Assembly (NCBI GenBank): GCA_038380435.1
Contig: JAWZYU010000130.1
Span: 256,001 to 320,000, forward strand
DNA: 64,000 nucleotides
Direction: 5' to 3'
Source of the DNA: Ryuthela nishihirai
Taxonomy: Eukaryota > Arthropoda > Arachnida > Araneae > Heptathelidae
The notes beneath the pieces are model-generated. The model was not told the DNA's origin, did not search any database, and saw only the letters and a list, made by a program, of their open reading frames with translations. Position numbers and translations under genes: made by a program. Positions 1 to 10,075 of the stretch are shown in pieces (within the stretch, counting starts at the first letter, position 1; each line of letters opens with the position of its first letter).

Positions 1-309
1 CACACATCGTATACACTAGTGAAGCAGGAAATGACATCATCTCTATACTTTCGGTATTCTTCAGTTATGTAGGCTCTTTTGAGGATTGTCAACTTCATGG
101 AGATATTCATTACGTATTATTATTATTGTCACTCGAAATTGTATTCGCTCGGTAAATGTAAGCTTCAGTATTATTTTGTTTGTGCTCAGAATTGTTAACC
201 TCATGGAGATATCTGATGCGTATTATTATTGTTCTCACTTGAAATTGAGTGCCCTCATGCTTCTGGAGTAGAATTATTGTTACGTGGGATTCTATAGGGT
301 TAATAGGAA

Positions 310-770
310 TTGTCAGATGCTGTGATATATTTCCTGGAATAGATGCATCAGTTGACTAAGAGTCGAAATTTGTAATGAAAAATTTATTTTCATTGAAAGG
401 CAATTTGACTGAACAGTCTCGCATTTACAATTCTTTTACAATCTCTGCTTCCGCAGAAACCATTCTCCAACTCGTACTGAAAAAAGATTATCAGCTATCG
501 ATTAAACGAAAATAATAATACTTCTACAAATGTATCTAAATTTCACACTGGTAGTTGTATCTAGCTATGAAAAGCCAACAAACTTAATAACACCTAAAGA
601 GTAATGGAGAATATAATCCTTTTTTACTTCATATGTTTTTACACGAATATTGAAGTCTCACCACGAATAGTTTAGCCGAATTATTTTTCCATGCCATGTA
701 ATAGAATATTAACTGATATCACACGTATTAAAAACACAAAATCTGAATAAAATTATTTTTACCGATTTTC
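310..770 (-). repeat. Unknown dispersed repeat R3, fragment
   Basis: Reverse-orientation partial copy of the AT-rich family R3, also seen forward at 7890, 12740 and 22490. Shared landmarks are the segment around a GATGCATCAGTTGACTAAG-like string and the stretch GCCATGTAATAGAATAT near 690. It has no recognisable coding capacity. Compared with unit 2 (27560-28030) it lacks about 33 bp near 372. The first 310 bp of the window hold AT-rich DNA with no assignment. Confidence 0.6.
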
Positions 771-799
771 AATTCTGTTTGAATATTTTGCAACCGAAC

Positions 800-913
800 G
801 TGTCACGTGACACGAAGGTTGCCAGATCACTAATTTCTGAAATAATCGTTGCCATATATTTTTTCTGAACTCTGTAATCAACCATAGCGTTCGGATACTT
901 TTTTGAGCGACTG
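800..913. mobile_element. Palindromic Tc1/mariner-like MITE (family M), right half
   Basis: Half of the palindromic family described at 47064. It starts near the central palindrome TCACGTGACACGAAGG and runs to the terminal inverted repeat ending GAGCGACTG, followed by TA. The left half is absent and the preceding DNA is R3, so the element is truncated. Confidence 0.7.
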
Positions 914-1176
914 TACTGACACCCAACCTGAGATAGGGGTCAAGACGTCTACAGATACTCTGAATTCTATTCTGAGTCAAAGCATTATGGACGAGTGGTA
1001 GAGGATCTGGGATACGACCGAGAATGGTCTTCAAACGAAGACATTCTTGAAAAGGGTCGGTCTATCCTGGATGTCCTCAGATCACTACCTAACGCAGGTA
1101 CTGACGGGACATCGGAGCTTCCCAGCGTATCTGGAGCGTTTTAAGATCGCTGCCCACAGTAACTGCTGCAGTGGGG

Positions 1177-1188
1177 CTCCAGATGCAG
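1177..1188. other. Target-site duplication of SINE-A (left copy)
   Basis: CTCCAGATGCAG at 1177-1188 is repeated exactly at 1572-1583 on the other side of the SINE. This gives the precise borders of the insertion. Confidence 0.9.
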
Positions 1189-1571
1189 TTGGGTTGTTTT
1201 ACCTCTGAGCGGCACTTTTTTGCACACCATGGGCTAAATGGCCAGATCACGTGGACCCCGAAGGCTCAGAGAAGGTTGGGGGAGGGGACCCACTGGAACA
1301 GCTGTTGGGAGACAGATGGTAGCCTCCCGTCAAAGCCATTCAGCGTGTTCTTTAATGTGCATAGGGTATGTCTCTCCCGCACACGAGGCCACGGCTTAAC
1401 GTCCCATCCAACGGACGGTGGCCTTTCCAAGCCCATCGGTGTCCCCTACTGACCGTGGACAGGCGGGGAATTTTGCGGAGATAAATCTCAACGCTGACCC
1501 AGCTGGGACTTGAACCTGAGAACTACAGATTACGAGCCAGGCGCGCTACCGAATGAGCCACCCCCGCCCCT
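1189..1571 (-). mobile_element. SINE-A, full length, with 12-bp TSD
   Basis: tRNA-derived SINE. On the minus strand it begins with a G-rich leader and a pol III A box (TGGCTCATTCGG here; TGGCTCAGTCGG in better copies) and a B box. The anticodon-loop position reads CTCGTAA. A body follows with the core GATGGGACGTTAAGCCGT, then a tail module ending CTCAGAGGTAAAACAACCCAA. A perfect 12-bp TSD flanks the element. It is the best-delimited SINE-A of unit 1 and shows a unit length of about 380 bp. Short open frames on both strands are accidental. Confidence 0.93.
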
Positions 1572-1866
1572 CTCCAGATGCAGACGTTGGGCATCATATT
1601 CACCGGTGCCCGATCACGGAAGAGTTCGTTAACGAACTCAGAAGCTCCCAAGAGATCAGTGAGTAGCAAGCAGGGCGGTCACAGTGTCCATCAGTCGTGC
1701 CCAAGTCAGGCCGCACCTGAGGGACTTGGGATGTCTCGTATGCCGATTCCGGGACTCACTTGTTTGAGACCGAAGCTGATTTCGCTCTTCTACTACTTTT
1801 CCTACTCTTAGCACCCCCTTCAACAGCAACCACACTTCAAGTTCCTACTGGTCTCCCCTGGAAGAA

Positions 1867-2231
1867 GGGGCGGGGGTGGCTCAGTCGGTAGCGCGTCAGG
1901 CTCGTAATCTGTAGTTCCCAGGTTCGAGTCCCAGCTGGGTCAGCGTTGAGATTTACCTCCGCAAAATTCCCCGCCCTGCCCACGGTCAGTTGGGGACACC
2001 GATGGGCATGGAAAGGCCTCCGTCCGTTGGCCCCGTGTATGGGAGAGCCATACCCTGTGCACGTTAAAGAACACGCTGGATGGCCTTGACAGGAGGCTAC
2101 CATCTGTCTCCTCACAGCTGTTCCAGTGGGTCCCCTCCCCCAACCTTCTCTGAGCCTTCGGGGTCCATGTGACCTGACCATTTAGCCCATGGTGTGCAAA
2201 AATGTGCAGCTCAGAGGTAAAACAACCCAAC
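1867..2231 (+). mobile_element. SINE-A copy, core deletion
   Basis: Forward copy with a perfect A box (TGGCTCAGTCGG) and B box (GGTTCGAGTCC). It lacks the GATGGGACGTTAAGCC core between the middle of the body and GGCCCCGTG. It ends in AACAACCCAAC. No clear target-site duplication is visible. Unit 2 shares the deletion (29124-29490), so it predates the 27-kb duplication. Confidence 0.9.
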
Positions 2232-2513
2232 AAAACAGAACAAAATTTTAAAAATTCTGAAAGTCGTTTTGTTTTTAAAAAAAATATTTCTGTCAAAATC
2301 GATTTTAAAAGTAAAAATTTTCAGTTAGAAGTTTGAGTTTATGATGGCCTACTTTCAGTCATAATCACAAGATCTATAATTATATTAAAAATAATCTGTT
2401 AAAAATATCTGTTGTTGAGCAATAAAATCTCAAAGTTTATCCTTCAAACTATTTGCATGTTAAAAGTTTTTAGGAGAAAACTCGGAAGCTTTTCGGAGCA
2501 GACCGCGCTCCTT
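2232..2513. other. AT-rich spacer, nothing recognised
   Basis: AT-rich DNA between a SINE-A and the 49-bp minisatellite. No frame, repeat or motif could be assigned. Confidence 0.5.
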
Positions 2514-3031
2514 CTTCACTGAAGTGATCCTTCCACAATCTTCAGTGAAGATGGAGCTCCGTCTTCACTGAAGTGATTCTTCCACCATCTTCAGTGAAGG
2601 TGGAGCGCCGTCTTCACTGAAGTGATTCTTCCACAATCTTCAGTGAAGGTTGAGCTCCGTCTTCACTAAAGTGATTCTTCCATAATCTTCAGTGAAGATG
2701 GAGCTCCGTCTTCACTGAAGTGATTCTTCCACAATCTTCAGTGAAGGTGGAGCTCCGTCTTCACTGAAGTGATTCTTCCACAATCTTCAGGGAAGGTGGA
2801 GCTCCGTCTTCACTGAAGTGATTCTTCCACAATCTTCAGTGAAGGTGGAGCTCCGTCTTCACTGAAGTGATTCTTCAACCATCTTCAGTGAAGGTGGAGC
2901 TCCGTGTTCACTGCAGTGATTCTTCCACAATCTGCAGTGAAGGTGAAGCTCCGTCTTCACTAAAGTGATTCTTCCATAACCTTCAGTGAAGATGGAGCTC
3001 CGTCTTCACTGAAGTGATTCTTCCACAATCT
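2514..3031. repeat. 49-bp minisatellite, about 10.6 units
   Basis: Ten full units and a partial eleventh, exactly 49 bp apart (for example 2514 and 3004). Each unit begins CTTCACTGAAGTGATTCTTC and ends GGAGCTCCGT. The unit contains small palindromes: CTTCACTGAAG-like, CTTCAGTGAAG and GGAGCTCC. Higher-order variation is visible: units 4 and 10 share CTTCACTAAAG and CCATAA, and unit 9 begins GTTCACTGCAG. Confidence 0.97.
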
Positions 3032-3095
3032 ACCAGCTACTGAAAATGGATATACTACTTCATCTAATCAGCTACTGAAAGATAAGTTTCTTGTA

Positions 3096-3290
3096 CAGTC
3101 GCTCAAAAAAGTATCCAAACACTATGGTTGATTACAGAATTCAGAAAAAAATATATGGCAGCGACTTTTTTAAATATTAGTGATCTGGCAACCAACGTAC
3201 ACGGTTGCCAGATCACTAACTTTTAAAAAAATCGCTGCCAGATATTTTTTCTGAATTCTGTAATCAACCATAGTGTTCGGATATTGTTTA
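3096..3290. mobile_element. Family M MITE, diverged, right end replaced
   Basis: Starts CAGTCGCTCAAAAAAGTATC right after TA (3094-3095). It carries the inner palindrome arms (GATCTGGCAACC / GGTTGCCAGATC). It continues to TAGTGTTCGGATA, where the terminal repeat gives way to the array at 3300. Confidence 0.75.
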
Positions 3291-3299
3291 ATATATATA

Positions 3300-4140
3300 A
3301 TACGTATGAATATATAATGCAATGAATATGGAGCGTGTGCTGTTACCGTTCACAGCAAACTGGAGCGGTTACGGATAACGTTCACAGCACATTGGATCGT
3401 GTGAGCTCACAAACACCTAGATCGTGTGGGCTCACTGACGGAAATATTGAGCGTGTGCAGTTACCGTTCACAGCAAACTGGAGCGTGTACAGTTGCTGTA
3501 CATGCTCCAGATATTTTTCCTGAATTCTGTAATCACGTGACGCGAATGTTGCCATATCAGTATTTTTTTAAAAAAAATCGTTGCCAGATATTTTTTCGGA
3601 ATTCTGTAATCAATTATAGAGTTCGGATATTTTTTTAATATATATAATGCGTATGAATATGGAGCGTGTGGGGTTACCGTTTACAGCAAACTGGAGCGGT
3701 TGCGGTTAATGTTCTCAACACATTGGATCGTGTGAGCTCACAAAGACCTAGAGCGTGTGTGCTCATTCACGGAAATATTGAGCGTGTGCAGTTACCGTTC
3801 ACAGCAAACTGGAGCGTGTGCAGTAACTACACACGCTCCAGTTTGCTGTGAACGGTAGTAACTGGAGTGTGTACAGTTGCTGTACATGCTCCAGATATTT
3901 TTCCTGAATTCTGTAATCACGTGACACGACGGTTGCCAGATCACTAATTTCTAAAAAAAATCGTTGCCATATAATTTTTCTGAATTCTGTAATCAATCAT
4001 AGTGTTCGCATACTTTTTAATATATACGATGCGTATGAATATATAATGCAATGAATATGGAGCGTGTGCAGTTACCGTTCACAGCAAACTGGATCGGTTA
4101 CGGTTAATATTCACAGCACATTGGATCGTGTGAGCTCACA
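3300..4140. repeat. GAGCGTGTG hairpin array with nested MITE pieces
   Basis: Four partial repeats share GGAGCGTGTG, GTTACCGTTCACAGCAAACT and TTGGATCGTGTGAGCTCAC. They are interleaved with right-half family M MITE fragments (about 3513-3640 and 3890-4015). A 27-bp perfect inverted repeat (3794-3820 and 3830-3856) with a 9-base loop can form a hairpin. The array looks like local duplication of a MITE plus its flank. No coding role is suggested. Confidence 0.7.
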
Positions 4141-4142
4141 AA

Positions 4143-4533
4143 GACCGGTAGCAAAGATCGGTAGCGCGCCAGGCTCGTAATCTGTAGTTCCCAGGTTCGA
4201 GTCCCAGCTGACTCAGCGTTGAGATTTATCTCCGCAAAATTCCCCGCCCTGCCCACGGTCAGTAGGGGACACCGCTGGGCTTAGAAACGCCGCCGTCCAT
4301 CGGATGGGACGTTAAACCGTGGCCCCGTGTGCGGGAGAGCCATAATCTCTGCACGTTAAAAAACACGCTGGATGGTCTTGATGGGAGCCTACAATCTGTC
4401 TCCCAACAGCTGTTCCAGTGGGTCCCCTCCCCAAACTTTCTCTGAGATTTCGGGGTCCATGTGACCTGGCCATTCAACCCATGTTGTGCAAAAAAGTGCC
4501 GCTCAGAGGTAAAACAACCCAACCCAAAGTTGA
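4143..4533 (+). mobile_element. SINE-A copy, head damaged
   Basis: The tRNA-like head begins within the A box region (only ATCGGTAGCGCGCCAGG remains). The B box GGTTCGAGTCC, core (GATGGGACGTTAAACCGT) and tail to AAAACAACCCAAC are present. The unit 2 copy is at 30975-31363. Confidence 0.85.
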
Positions 4534-4534
4534 G

Positions 4535-4752
4535 GAAGCAGTTAGATAGCACAACAACAGGGGGTTTTACCAGATTGTCAATGTTTTATGTGGGAAGGAA
4601 CAGACAGGTACACAGGGATTGAGGAATAAACATGGCAAGGTGTTTGAATGTGAGGATTCTGTGATGACTAGGTGGGCTGAGCATTTCAGAGATGTTTTAA
4701 ATAATATGATAATTTCTACTCCCATTCTTTGTAATGAGGTTACACGCATTAC
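4535..4752 (+). pseudogene. LINE endonuclease-RT linker fragment
   Basis: The frame beginning FYQIVNVLCGKEQTGTQGLR runs on to HGKVFECEDSV and RWAEHFRDVLN. This pattern is typical of the stretch between the endonuclease and reverse transcriptase of the LINEs often annotated as endonuclease-reverse transcriptase or craniofacial-development-protein-2-like. It probably belongs to the same LINE family as the RT pieces at 10440 and 21216. The reading frame is open only over this stretch. Confidence 0.6.
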
Positions 4753-4754
4753 GT

Positions 4755-4815
4755 TTTTAGAAATTAGTGATCTGGCAACATTCGTGTAGAGTCGCTCAAA
4801 AAAATATCCGAAAAC
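4755..4815. mobile_element. Family M MITE remnant
   Basis: A short piece with GATCTGGCAACATTCGTGT fused directly to a GTCGCTCAAAAAAATATCCG terminal repeat. It is the outcome of an internal deletion. Confidence 0.55.
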
Positions 4816-4935
4816 TATGATTCCCCTATCTGAGTGAATTTTACTCTCTCATGTTAATATACTACCATAGACTAACTTCAAAATGAACATCCTCAAATTA
4901 TTTTTTGTGGTAAGGGTGGGAACCTACAGAGTATT

Positions 4936-5905
4936 GGGTTGCGTTATTTTAACTCTGAGCGTCATTTTTTTGCACACCATGGGCTAAATGACCAGGTCAT
5001 ATGGACCCCGAAGGCTCAGAGAAGGTTGGGGGAGGGGACCCACTGGAACAGCTGTTGGGAGACAGATGGTAGCCTCCAGTCAAGGCCATTCAGCGTGTTC
5101 TTTAAAGTTGCGTTCTGTTACCTCTGAACGACACTTTTTTGCACACCATGGGCTAAATGACCAGGTCATATGGACCCCGAAGGCTCAGAGAAGGTTGGGG
5201 GAAGGGACCCACTGGAACAGCTGTTGGGAGATAGATGGTAGCCTCCCGTCAAGGCCATCCAGGGGGTTCTTTAACGTTGGGTTGTTTAACCTCTGAACAT
5301 CACTTTTTTGCACACCATGGGTTAAATGGCCAGATCACATGGACCCCGAATGCTCAGAGAAGGTTGGGGGATGGGAACCACTGGAACAGCTGTTGGGAGA
5401 CAGATGGTAGGCTCCCGTCAAGGCCATCCAACGTGTTCTTTATCGTACACAGGGTGTCTCTCCCGCACACGGAGCCACTGTTTAACGTCCCATCCGACGG
5501 ACGGCGGACTTTCCAATTGGGTTGGGTTGTTTCACCTCTGAGCGGCACTTTTTTGCACACCATGGGCTAAATGGCCAGGTCACATGGACCCCAAAGGCTC
5601 AGAGAAGGTTGGGGGAGGGGACCCACTGGAACAGCTGTTGGGAGACAGATGGTAGGCTCCCGTCAAGGCCATCCAGCGTGTTCTTTAACGTGCACAGGGT
5701 ATGGCTCTCCCGCACACGGGGCCACGGCTTAACGTCCCATCCGACGGACGGCGGCCTTTCCAAGCCCATCGGTGTCCCCTACTGACCGTGGGCAAGGCGG
5801 GGAATTTTGCGGAGATAAATCTCAACGCTGACCCAGCTGGGACTCGAACCTGGGAACTACAGATTACGAGCCTGGCGCGCTACCGACTGAGCCACTCCCC
5901 GCCCC
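4936..5905 (-). mobile_element. SINE-A multimer (three tail modules plus complete copy)
   Basis: Reading along the plus strand, reverse-complement tail modules start at about 4936, 5110 and 5280. A further tail starts at about 5520 and leads through the core and B box to the tRNA-like head at about 5900. Each module runs from the ACCTCTGAGCG-type end to GTGTTCTTTAA, with a period of about 170 bp. The third module continues into part of the SINE core and then restarts. Unit 2 (31765-32488) lacks this restart, so about 240 bp was duplicated in unit 1 or lost in unit 2. Confidence 0.85.
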
Positions 5906-6324
5906 AATCTGATGGGGTGAGAAATATTCTATCCATGTCACAACCTAGTCCAAAAGCATTGTCCCCATCCCCTTTTCATCAGAAGTAATTTCTAAGGCTG
6001 CTCACGTGTGGTACATATCTGAAGCCTGTCCATTGACGATTCCAGGGCCGTTTCCACTGCCATTCTACAACTGCAACATACGTTGCCCTTCGCACCATGA
6101 AAAGAATCAATTTGCTTATTTAAAAAAATCTTTTTTCTTTTTAGTATTTTACCTTGTTCAAACGTAACTTTTGGCACGTATTATTTTGCTTCTACTTTGT
6201 TGCACACGTAGTAAGTGGAACGTACACGAAAGAGAAGTTTCGATAAAGGCACTGTTATTATTAAAGAACGATAGGGGATCCATACCCCCCTGTGTTTGGC
6301 TCACTTTCCCTGCCCCTTTCAGGG
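5906..6324. other. Unassigned sequence
   Basis: Contains a short stretch including GTCCATTGACGATTCCAGG and an AT-rich part. No convincing exon or repeat was recognised. It is present in both units. Confidence 0.4.
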
Positions 6325-6868
6325 GCGGGGGTGGCTCAGTCGGTAGCGTGTCAGGCTCGTAATCTGCAATTCCCAGGTTCGAATCTCAGCTGGTTCAGCG
6401 TTCAGTTTATCTCTGCCGAATTCCCCCCCTACCCATGGTCAGTACGGAACACCGATGGATTTGGAAAGGCCGCCGTCCGTCTGATGGGATGTTAAACCGT
6501 GGTCCCGTGTGCAGGAGAGCCATACCCTGTGCACGGTAAGAACACGCTGGATGGCCTTGATGGGAGGTTACCATCCGTCTCCCAACAGCTGTTCCAGTGG
6601 GTCCCCTCCCCCAACCTTCTCTGAGCCTTTGCGGTCCATGTGACCTGGCCATTTAGCCCATGGTGTGCAAAAAAGTGCCGCTCAGAGGTAAAACAACCCA
6701 ACATTAAAGAACAAGCTGGATGGCCTTGACGAGAGGCTAACATATGTATCCCAACAGCTGTTCCAGTGGGTCCCCTCCCCCAATCTTGTCTGAGCCTTCG
6801 GGGTCCTTGTGACCTGGCCATTTAACTCATGGTGTGCAAAAAAGGGCCGCTCAGAGGTAAAACCCAAC
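6325..6868 (+). mobile_element. SINE-A with two tail modules
   Basis: Head with A box TGGCTCAGTCGG and a B box mutated to GGTTCGAATCT. The core and first tail end AACAACCCAAC at about 6702, immediately followed by a second tail module beginning ATTAAAGAACAAGCTGGATG. This is the dimeric-tail form. Unit 2 copy: 32910-33453. Confidence 0.9.
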
Positions 6869-7325
6869 CTTAGAAAAATAGACTGGTTTGCTTTCATATT
6901 TTAAAAAACAACTCCTGGATGAATTGCTTCATGCCTTCTTGGAGAAACTTCCAAAGATATCAACGTTATTAACTCTCTAGCTACTTCATAATGCAAAAAT
7001 ATATTTTAAACAAGTAGAGAGCCATTTTTCTTAAGTATGTTCTAACACACTATTTATTGATTATCATTCTCTGCATTTAGCTTGCAGTTGAATACACACT
7101 AATGAGCACCTAATTACGAACGGAAAAAAGTTTCGAAAAAAACTCAGAGTAATCATATTTATGCACGTATTTAAATAGTAGTATATAAGTAAACTTTCAT
7201 TATATTCGACAGTCGGGAAATCTGTAAAAACGTAAATATGAAAAATATGGTGAGAAGGCTTGTTTAAAAGCTCAAATGGGAAAACTCGAAAACTACAGAA
7301 TCGTAATTCATAGGCTGTTTAGCCT
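6869..7325. other. AT-rich spacer, nothing recognised
   Basis: AT-rich DNA, nearly identical in unit 2, with no coding or repeat signature. Confidence 0.45.
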
Positions 7326-7329
7326 CTGT

Positions 7330-7410
7330 TGGTTGTTTTACCTCTGAGCGCCACATTTTTTTGCACACAATGGTCTAAATGGCCAGGTCACAAGGACCCC
7401 AAAGGATCAC
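7330..7410 (-). mobile_element. SINE-A tail fragment
   Basis: Reverse-complement 3' end only: GTTGTTTTACCTCTGAGCG through CAAGGACCCCAAAGGA. The sequence up to 7510 is unassigned. Confidence 0.75.
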
Positions 7411-7513
7411 AGTTGTCACACACGTCAACAATACACACCTCCATGCCATCAAAACTCAAATCAGAGCAGGAGTCTGCCTTGGCATATTATCTACCAATAC
7501 TTCAAATATTATT

Positions 7514-7735
7514 GATCCACTAAGCATTATTACTTTTGAAGAAATATTAGAGATCCACTAAGCATTATTACTTTTGAAGAAATATTAGAGATCCACTAAG
7601 CATTATTACTTTTGAAGAAATATTAGAGATCCACTAAGCATTATTACTTTTGAAGAAATATTAGAGATCCACTAAGCATTATTACTTTTGAAGAAATATT
7701 AGAGATCCTCTAAGCATTATTATTTTTGTAATTCT
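7514..7735. repeat. 38-bp tandem satellite, about 5.8 units
   Basis: GATCCACTAAGCATTATTAC-type units start at 7514, 7552, 7590, 7628, 7666 and 7704, with the last one partial and diverged. Internal units are identical by eye, which suggests recent homogenisation. The counterpart in unit 2 has nine full units. Confidence 0.97.
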
Positions 7736-7889
7736 ATTCACTCATCAGAAATATTTTACTCCTTTTTGGTATTCGCTCATCATAATTCGCTCATACCAAA
7801 TGGATTAAGAAATCGTTTATGAGTTATGCAATTTTTTTACATAAATGTTACGGCTGTCCTTCAAAATGGTTCGTGCCTTAATATAATAT

Positions 7890-8735
7890 TAATTAAAGTA
7901 TAATAAATTAGTTCATTTATAGTTTGTTTATTTATTTGAAATTCACGTTCCGTTGCCAAATATCCAAATAAAATTGAAAATCTGTAAAAATACTTTTATT
8001 CACATTTGGTATTTTTTTAATACGTGTATGATCAATTACATGTCCTATTACATGGCATGGAAAAATAATTCGGCTAAATTATTTGTGGTGAGACTTCAAT
8101 ATTAGGGTAACAACATATGAAATAAGAAAGGATAATATTAATATTTTCGATTATTATTTTTGTCTTATTAAAATTGTTAGATTTGCATAGCTTACAGAAA
8201 TTACCCGTACAAATTTTAGAAAAACAGATTGAAGGTTTATTTTTTTCGTTTAATCAAGGTCCTTCCATGTAGCGCAATTCCGTCGAGAATGGTTTCTCGT
8301 GCAGCGGAGATTAAATAAAACTGAAAAGGCGTAACTATGACTGTTGAATCGAATTGCCGTTTAATGAAAACCTCTTCTGATAATCTACTAAAATACATTT
8401 GTCAGTTACAAATTTCGACTTTTAGTCAAATGATGCATCTATTCTGAGAAGTATTTCACAGCATACTTTCCAATATATAGTTATTATTCCCTCTTTCTGT
8501 CATTTGATACACCTAAATTCAAAAATTCTTCAGTACCATGCTTCGAAATTTCGAATGTTGCGCGAAATGATAACGTACGAACTTGTTTACTGTGAGGGTG
8601 AAGTTGCCATTCAACGAAAACCAATCTTCTCATAATCGGTTAAAAATACATTTCAATCTATAATTTGATTTGACGATCTGGCAACCAGACTTCTTTAAAA
8701 AGTTAGCCTATTATTATAGTAGTTAAGGTAAAAAC
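7890..8735 (+). repeat. Unknown dispersed repeat R3, forward copy
   Basis: Starts around the segment GTTTATTTATTTGAAATTCA and the string CCGTTGCCAAATATCCAAAT. It runs through CATGGCATGGAAAAATAATT, AGCGGAGATT, the ACTGTGAGGGTGAAGTTGCC segment and TTTGACGATCTGGCAACC. The family recurs at 12740, 22490, 34630, 39460 and 47740 (+), and at 310, 27560 and 57998 (-). No transposase or RT frame is seen, so it is a non-autonomous or decayed element of unknown class. Confidence 0.7.
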
Positions 8736-8752
8736 ATTTGAAATAAAATCTG

Positions 8753-8925
8753 ATCTATGGGACCTGGGTTCGAGCCCCGGGTAAAGCATGGTTGTTTGTG
8801 TCGTTTTTTTGCTGAGGGCCTGCCATTCTCTCAGACCTTATACTATAGCATCTAAACTCACAGGCCCCTGTCAGACTTCTGTGGCAAGCAGCTGCTTGAG
8901 GGGGTATTTATTTTTATTTTTTATT
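8753..8925 (+). mobile_element. SINE-B, 5'-truncated
   Basis: Begins in the anticodon-arm region (GATCTATGGGACCTGGGTTC). It keeps the B box GGTTCGAGCCC and the body with CTGCTGAGG..., CAGGCCCCTGTCAGA and GCAAGCAGCTGCTTGAGGGG, followed by a TATTTATTTTT-like tail. Confidence 0.9.
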
Positions 8926-8960
8926 TATGGAAAAAATTCCTTTCATAAGTAAGAACAACT

Positions 8961-9110
8961 CAACGTTAAAGAACACGCTAGATGGACATAATGGCAGGTA
9001 TCATCCGTTTCCTAATAGCTGTTCAGTGAATTCCTTTACCCCAAAATTCTCTCAGCACTCGGGATTCTTGTTACTTGGACGTTTAGCCCATTGTATGCAA
9101 AAAAAACACA
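8961..9110 (+). mobile_element. SINE-A tail module, diverged
   Basis: CAACGTTAAAGAACACGCTA followed by a recognisable but decayed module up to TGTATGCAAAAAAAACAC. Confidence 0.75.
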
Positions 9111-9401
9111 TATTTAAATTTTGAACCAATCAAATCAATTATATATGTATGCATAATTAATTTCCCTTCTTTTGTTGATGACTGTCCAGGATTGAATGGG
9201 ACCAAAGTTTGTCTAAACGGAAATAATTTGAATAGAAACGAAGCAACGCGGAATGAGAGCTCGCGCTGATGTCAACATCAACCTAAACAAGAATGCTCAA
9301 TTCTTCCATTCGCTAATAAACCAGAGTGAAATAAAAAAAATGCTTTATTGTCTACTTTTGCTGTATTCTGAAATTAAGAACAGTAGTTTTAAACTCTTAA
9401 T
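9111..9401. other. Unassigned AT-rich sequence
   Basis: No family recognised. A 62-residue open frame at 9253-9441 runs into the SINE-B head and is judged accidental. Confidence 0.4.
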
Positions 9402-9608
9402 GCCGTCCCATGGCCCAGTGGTTAGCACGCTTGGCTACTAATTAAAGGACCTGGGTTCGAGCCCTGGGTAAGGCATGGATGTATTTGTCGTTTTTCTGCT
9501 GAGGTTCTTCCATCCTCTCAGATCTTCTACTATGGCATATAAACTGACAGGCTCCTGTCAAACCTCTGTGGCAAGCAGGTGCTTGAGGGGGTATTTATTT
9601 TATTTTTA
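9402..9608 (+). mobile_element. SINE-B, near full length
   Basis: Starts GCCGTCCCATGGCCCAGTGG. A-box-like TGGCCCAGTGG and B box GGTTCGAGCCC come from a tRNA-like head whose loop reads GGCTACTAAT. The body and an A/T-rich tail of TATTTATTTTATTTT follow. It is unrelated in sequence to SINE-A beyond its tRNA origin. Confidence 0.92.
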
Positions 9609-9614
9609 TTATAT

Positions 9615-10075
9615 CACTTGAATTTTAATGCATAATAAATATCTCTCCTTTCTTGCCTCCTTTTACTCAAGGCTGTCCAGGCCTGGTCTATCAAGGTGGC
9701 TTTGATCGAACGCCTCAACCCCAGAACAAACTGATAATCGGAGCCAGAAGACGAAGACAGGATTTGGAACGTCGAGACACCTAGAACCACGTCACGGGCC
9801 ATTTGGCCCGGAGCAGCGCCTACACTCCCATGAGCCACTGGCACCCCGCCAACTCAAAATACACCACTTCAATGACTGCACACACTCGTATTCATTACGT
9901 CACTGTGGCACAAATGATAGAGTCACTGTTCCCCTCATTGCCCCTCGCTTGTTACGGGGTCACCAAACACGCTGACTGCCTTCACAACCTCCACTGCCGT
10001 AGCGGCCACCGCCACATACACGAGATTAATGCTGGTGTCGTGATTAACAGAGATTCCTACATTTTAATAATTATA
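9615..10075. repeat. Dispersed sequence family B
   Basis: GC-richer segment containing CTCAAGGCTGTCCAGGCCTG, ATTCATTACGTCACTGTGGC and CCACTGCCGTAGCGGCCACC. It recurs at 26565-27045 and 36365-36780 with indels. A shorter relative is visible near 20745 (CAAGACTGTCCACGCC) and near 46035. No consistent frame is conserved between copies. It could be an old transposon or a duplicated gene fragment. Confidence 0.5.

Larger units (their letters stand above)
1098..1666 (+). pseudogene. LINE C-terminal tail fragment, split by a SINE
   Basis: The frame from 1098 reads VLTGHRSFPAYLERFKIA and then a cysteine-rich stretch. This resembles the tail after the RNase H region in I/Jockey-type LINE polyproteins, where LTGHG.F..YL.RF precedes a CxC...H...C motif. 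A reverse-oriented SINE-A (1189-1571) splits it. If one target-site copy is ignored, the frame continues as DVGHHIHRCPITEEF and stops at 1664-1666. The split falls between the Cys pair and the His/Cys pair of the putative zinc motif. The family assignment rests on recalled motif similarity. The upstream DNA from about 945 is probably the same LINE but shows no clean frame. Confidence 0.6.

Noticed and set aside
1171..1452. Recurring protein-like frames such as ...LNGQVTWTPKAQRRLGEGTHWNSCWETDG
   Set aside because: They are translations of the SINE-A body in various frames and on both strands. Their repetition follows the SINE, not a protein family.
1867..1945. tRNA gene
   Set aside because: The A and B boxes are those of the SINE head. 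The fold does not close into a standard cloverleaf, and the same head recurs with SINE bodies attached.
2514..3031. CRISPR array
   Set aside because: Units are contiguous 49-bp minisatellite monomers with no unique spacers, in a eukaryotic repeat context.
7514..7735. CRISPR-like short repeats
   Set aside because: Head-to-tail 38-bp satellite without spacers.
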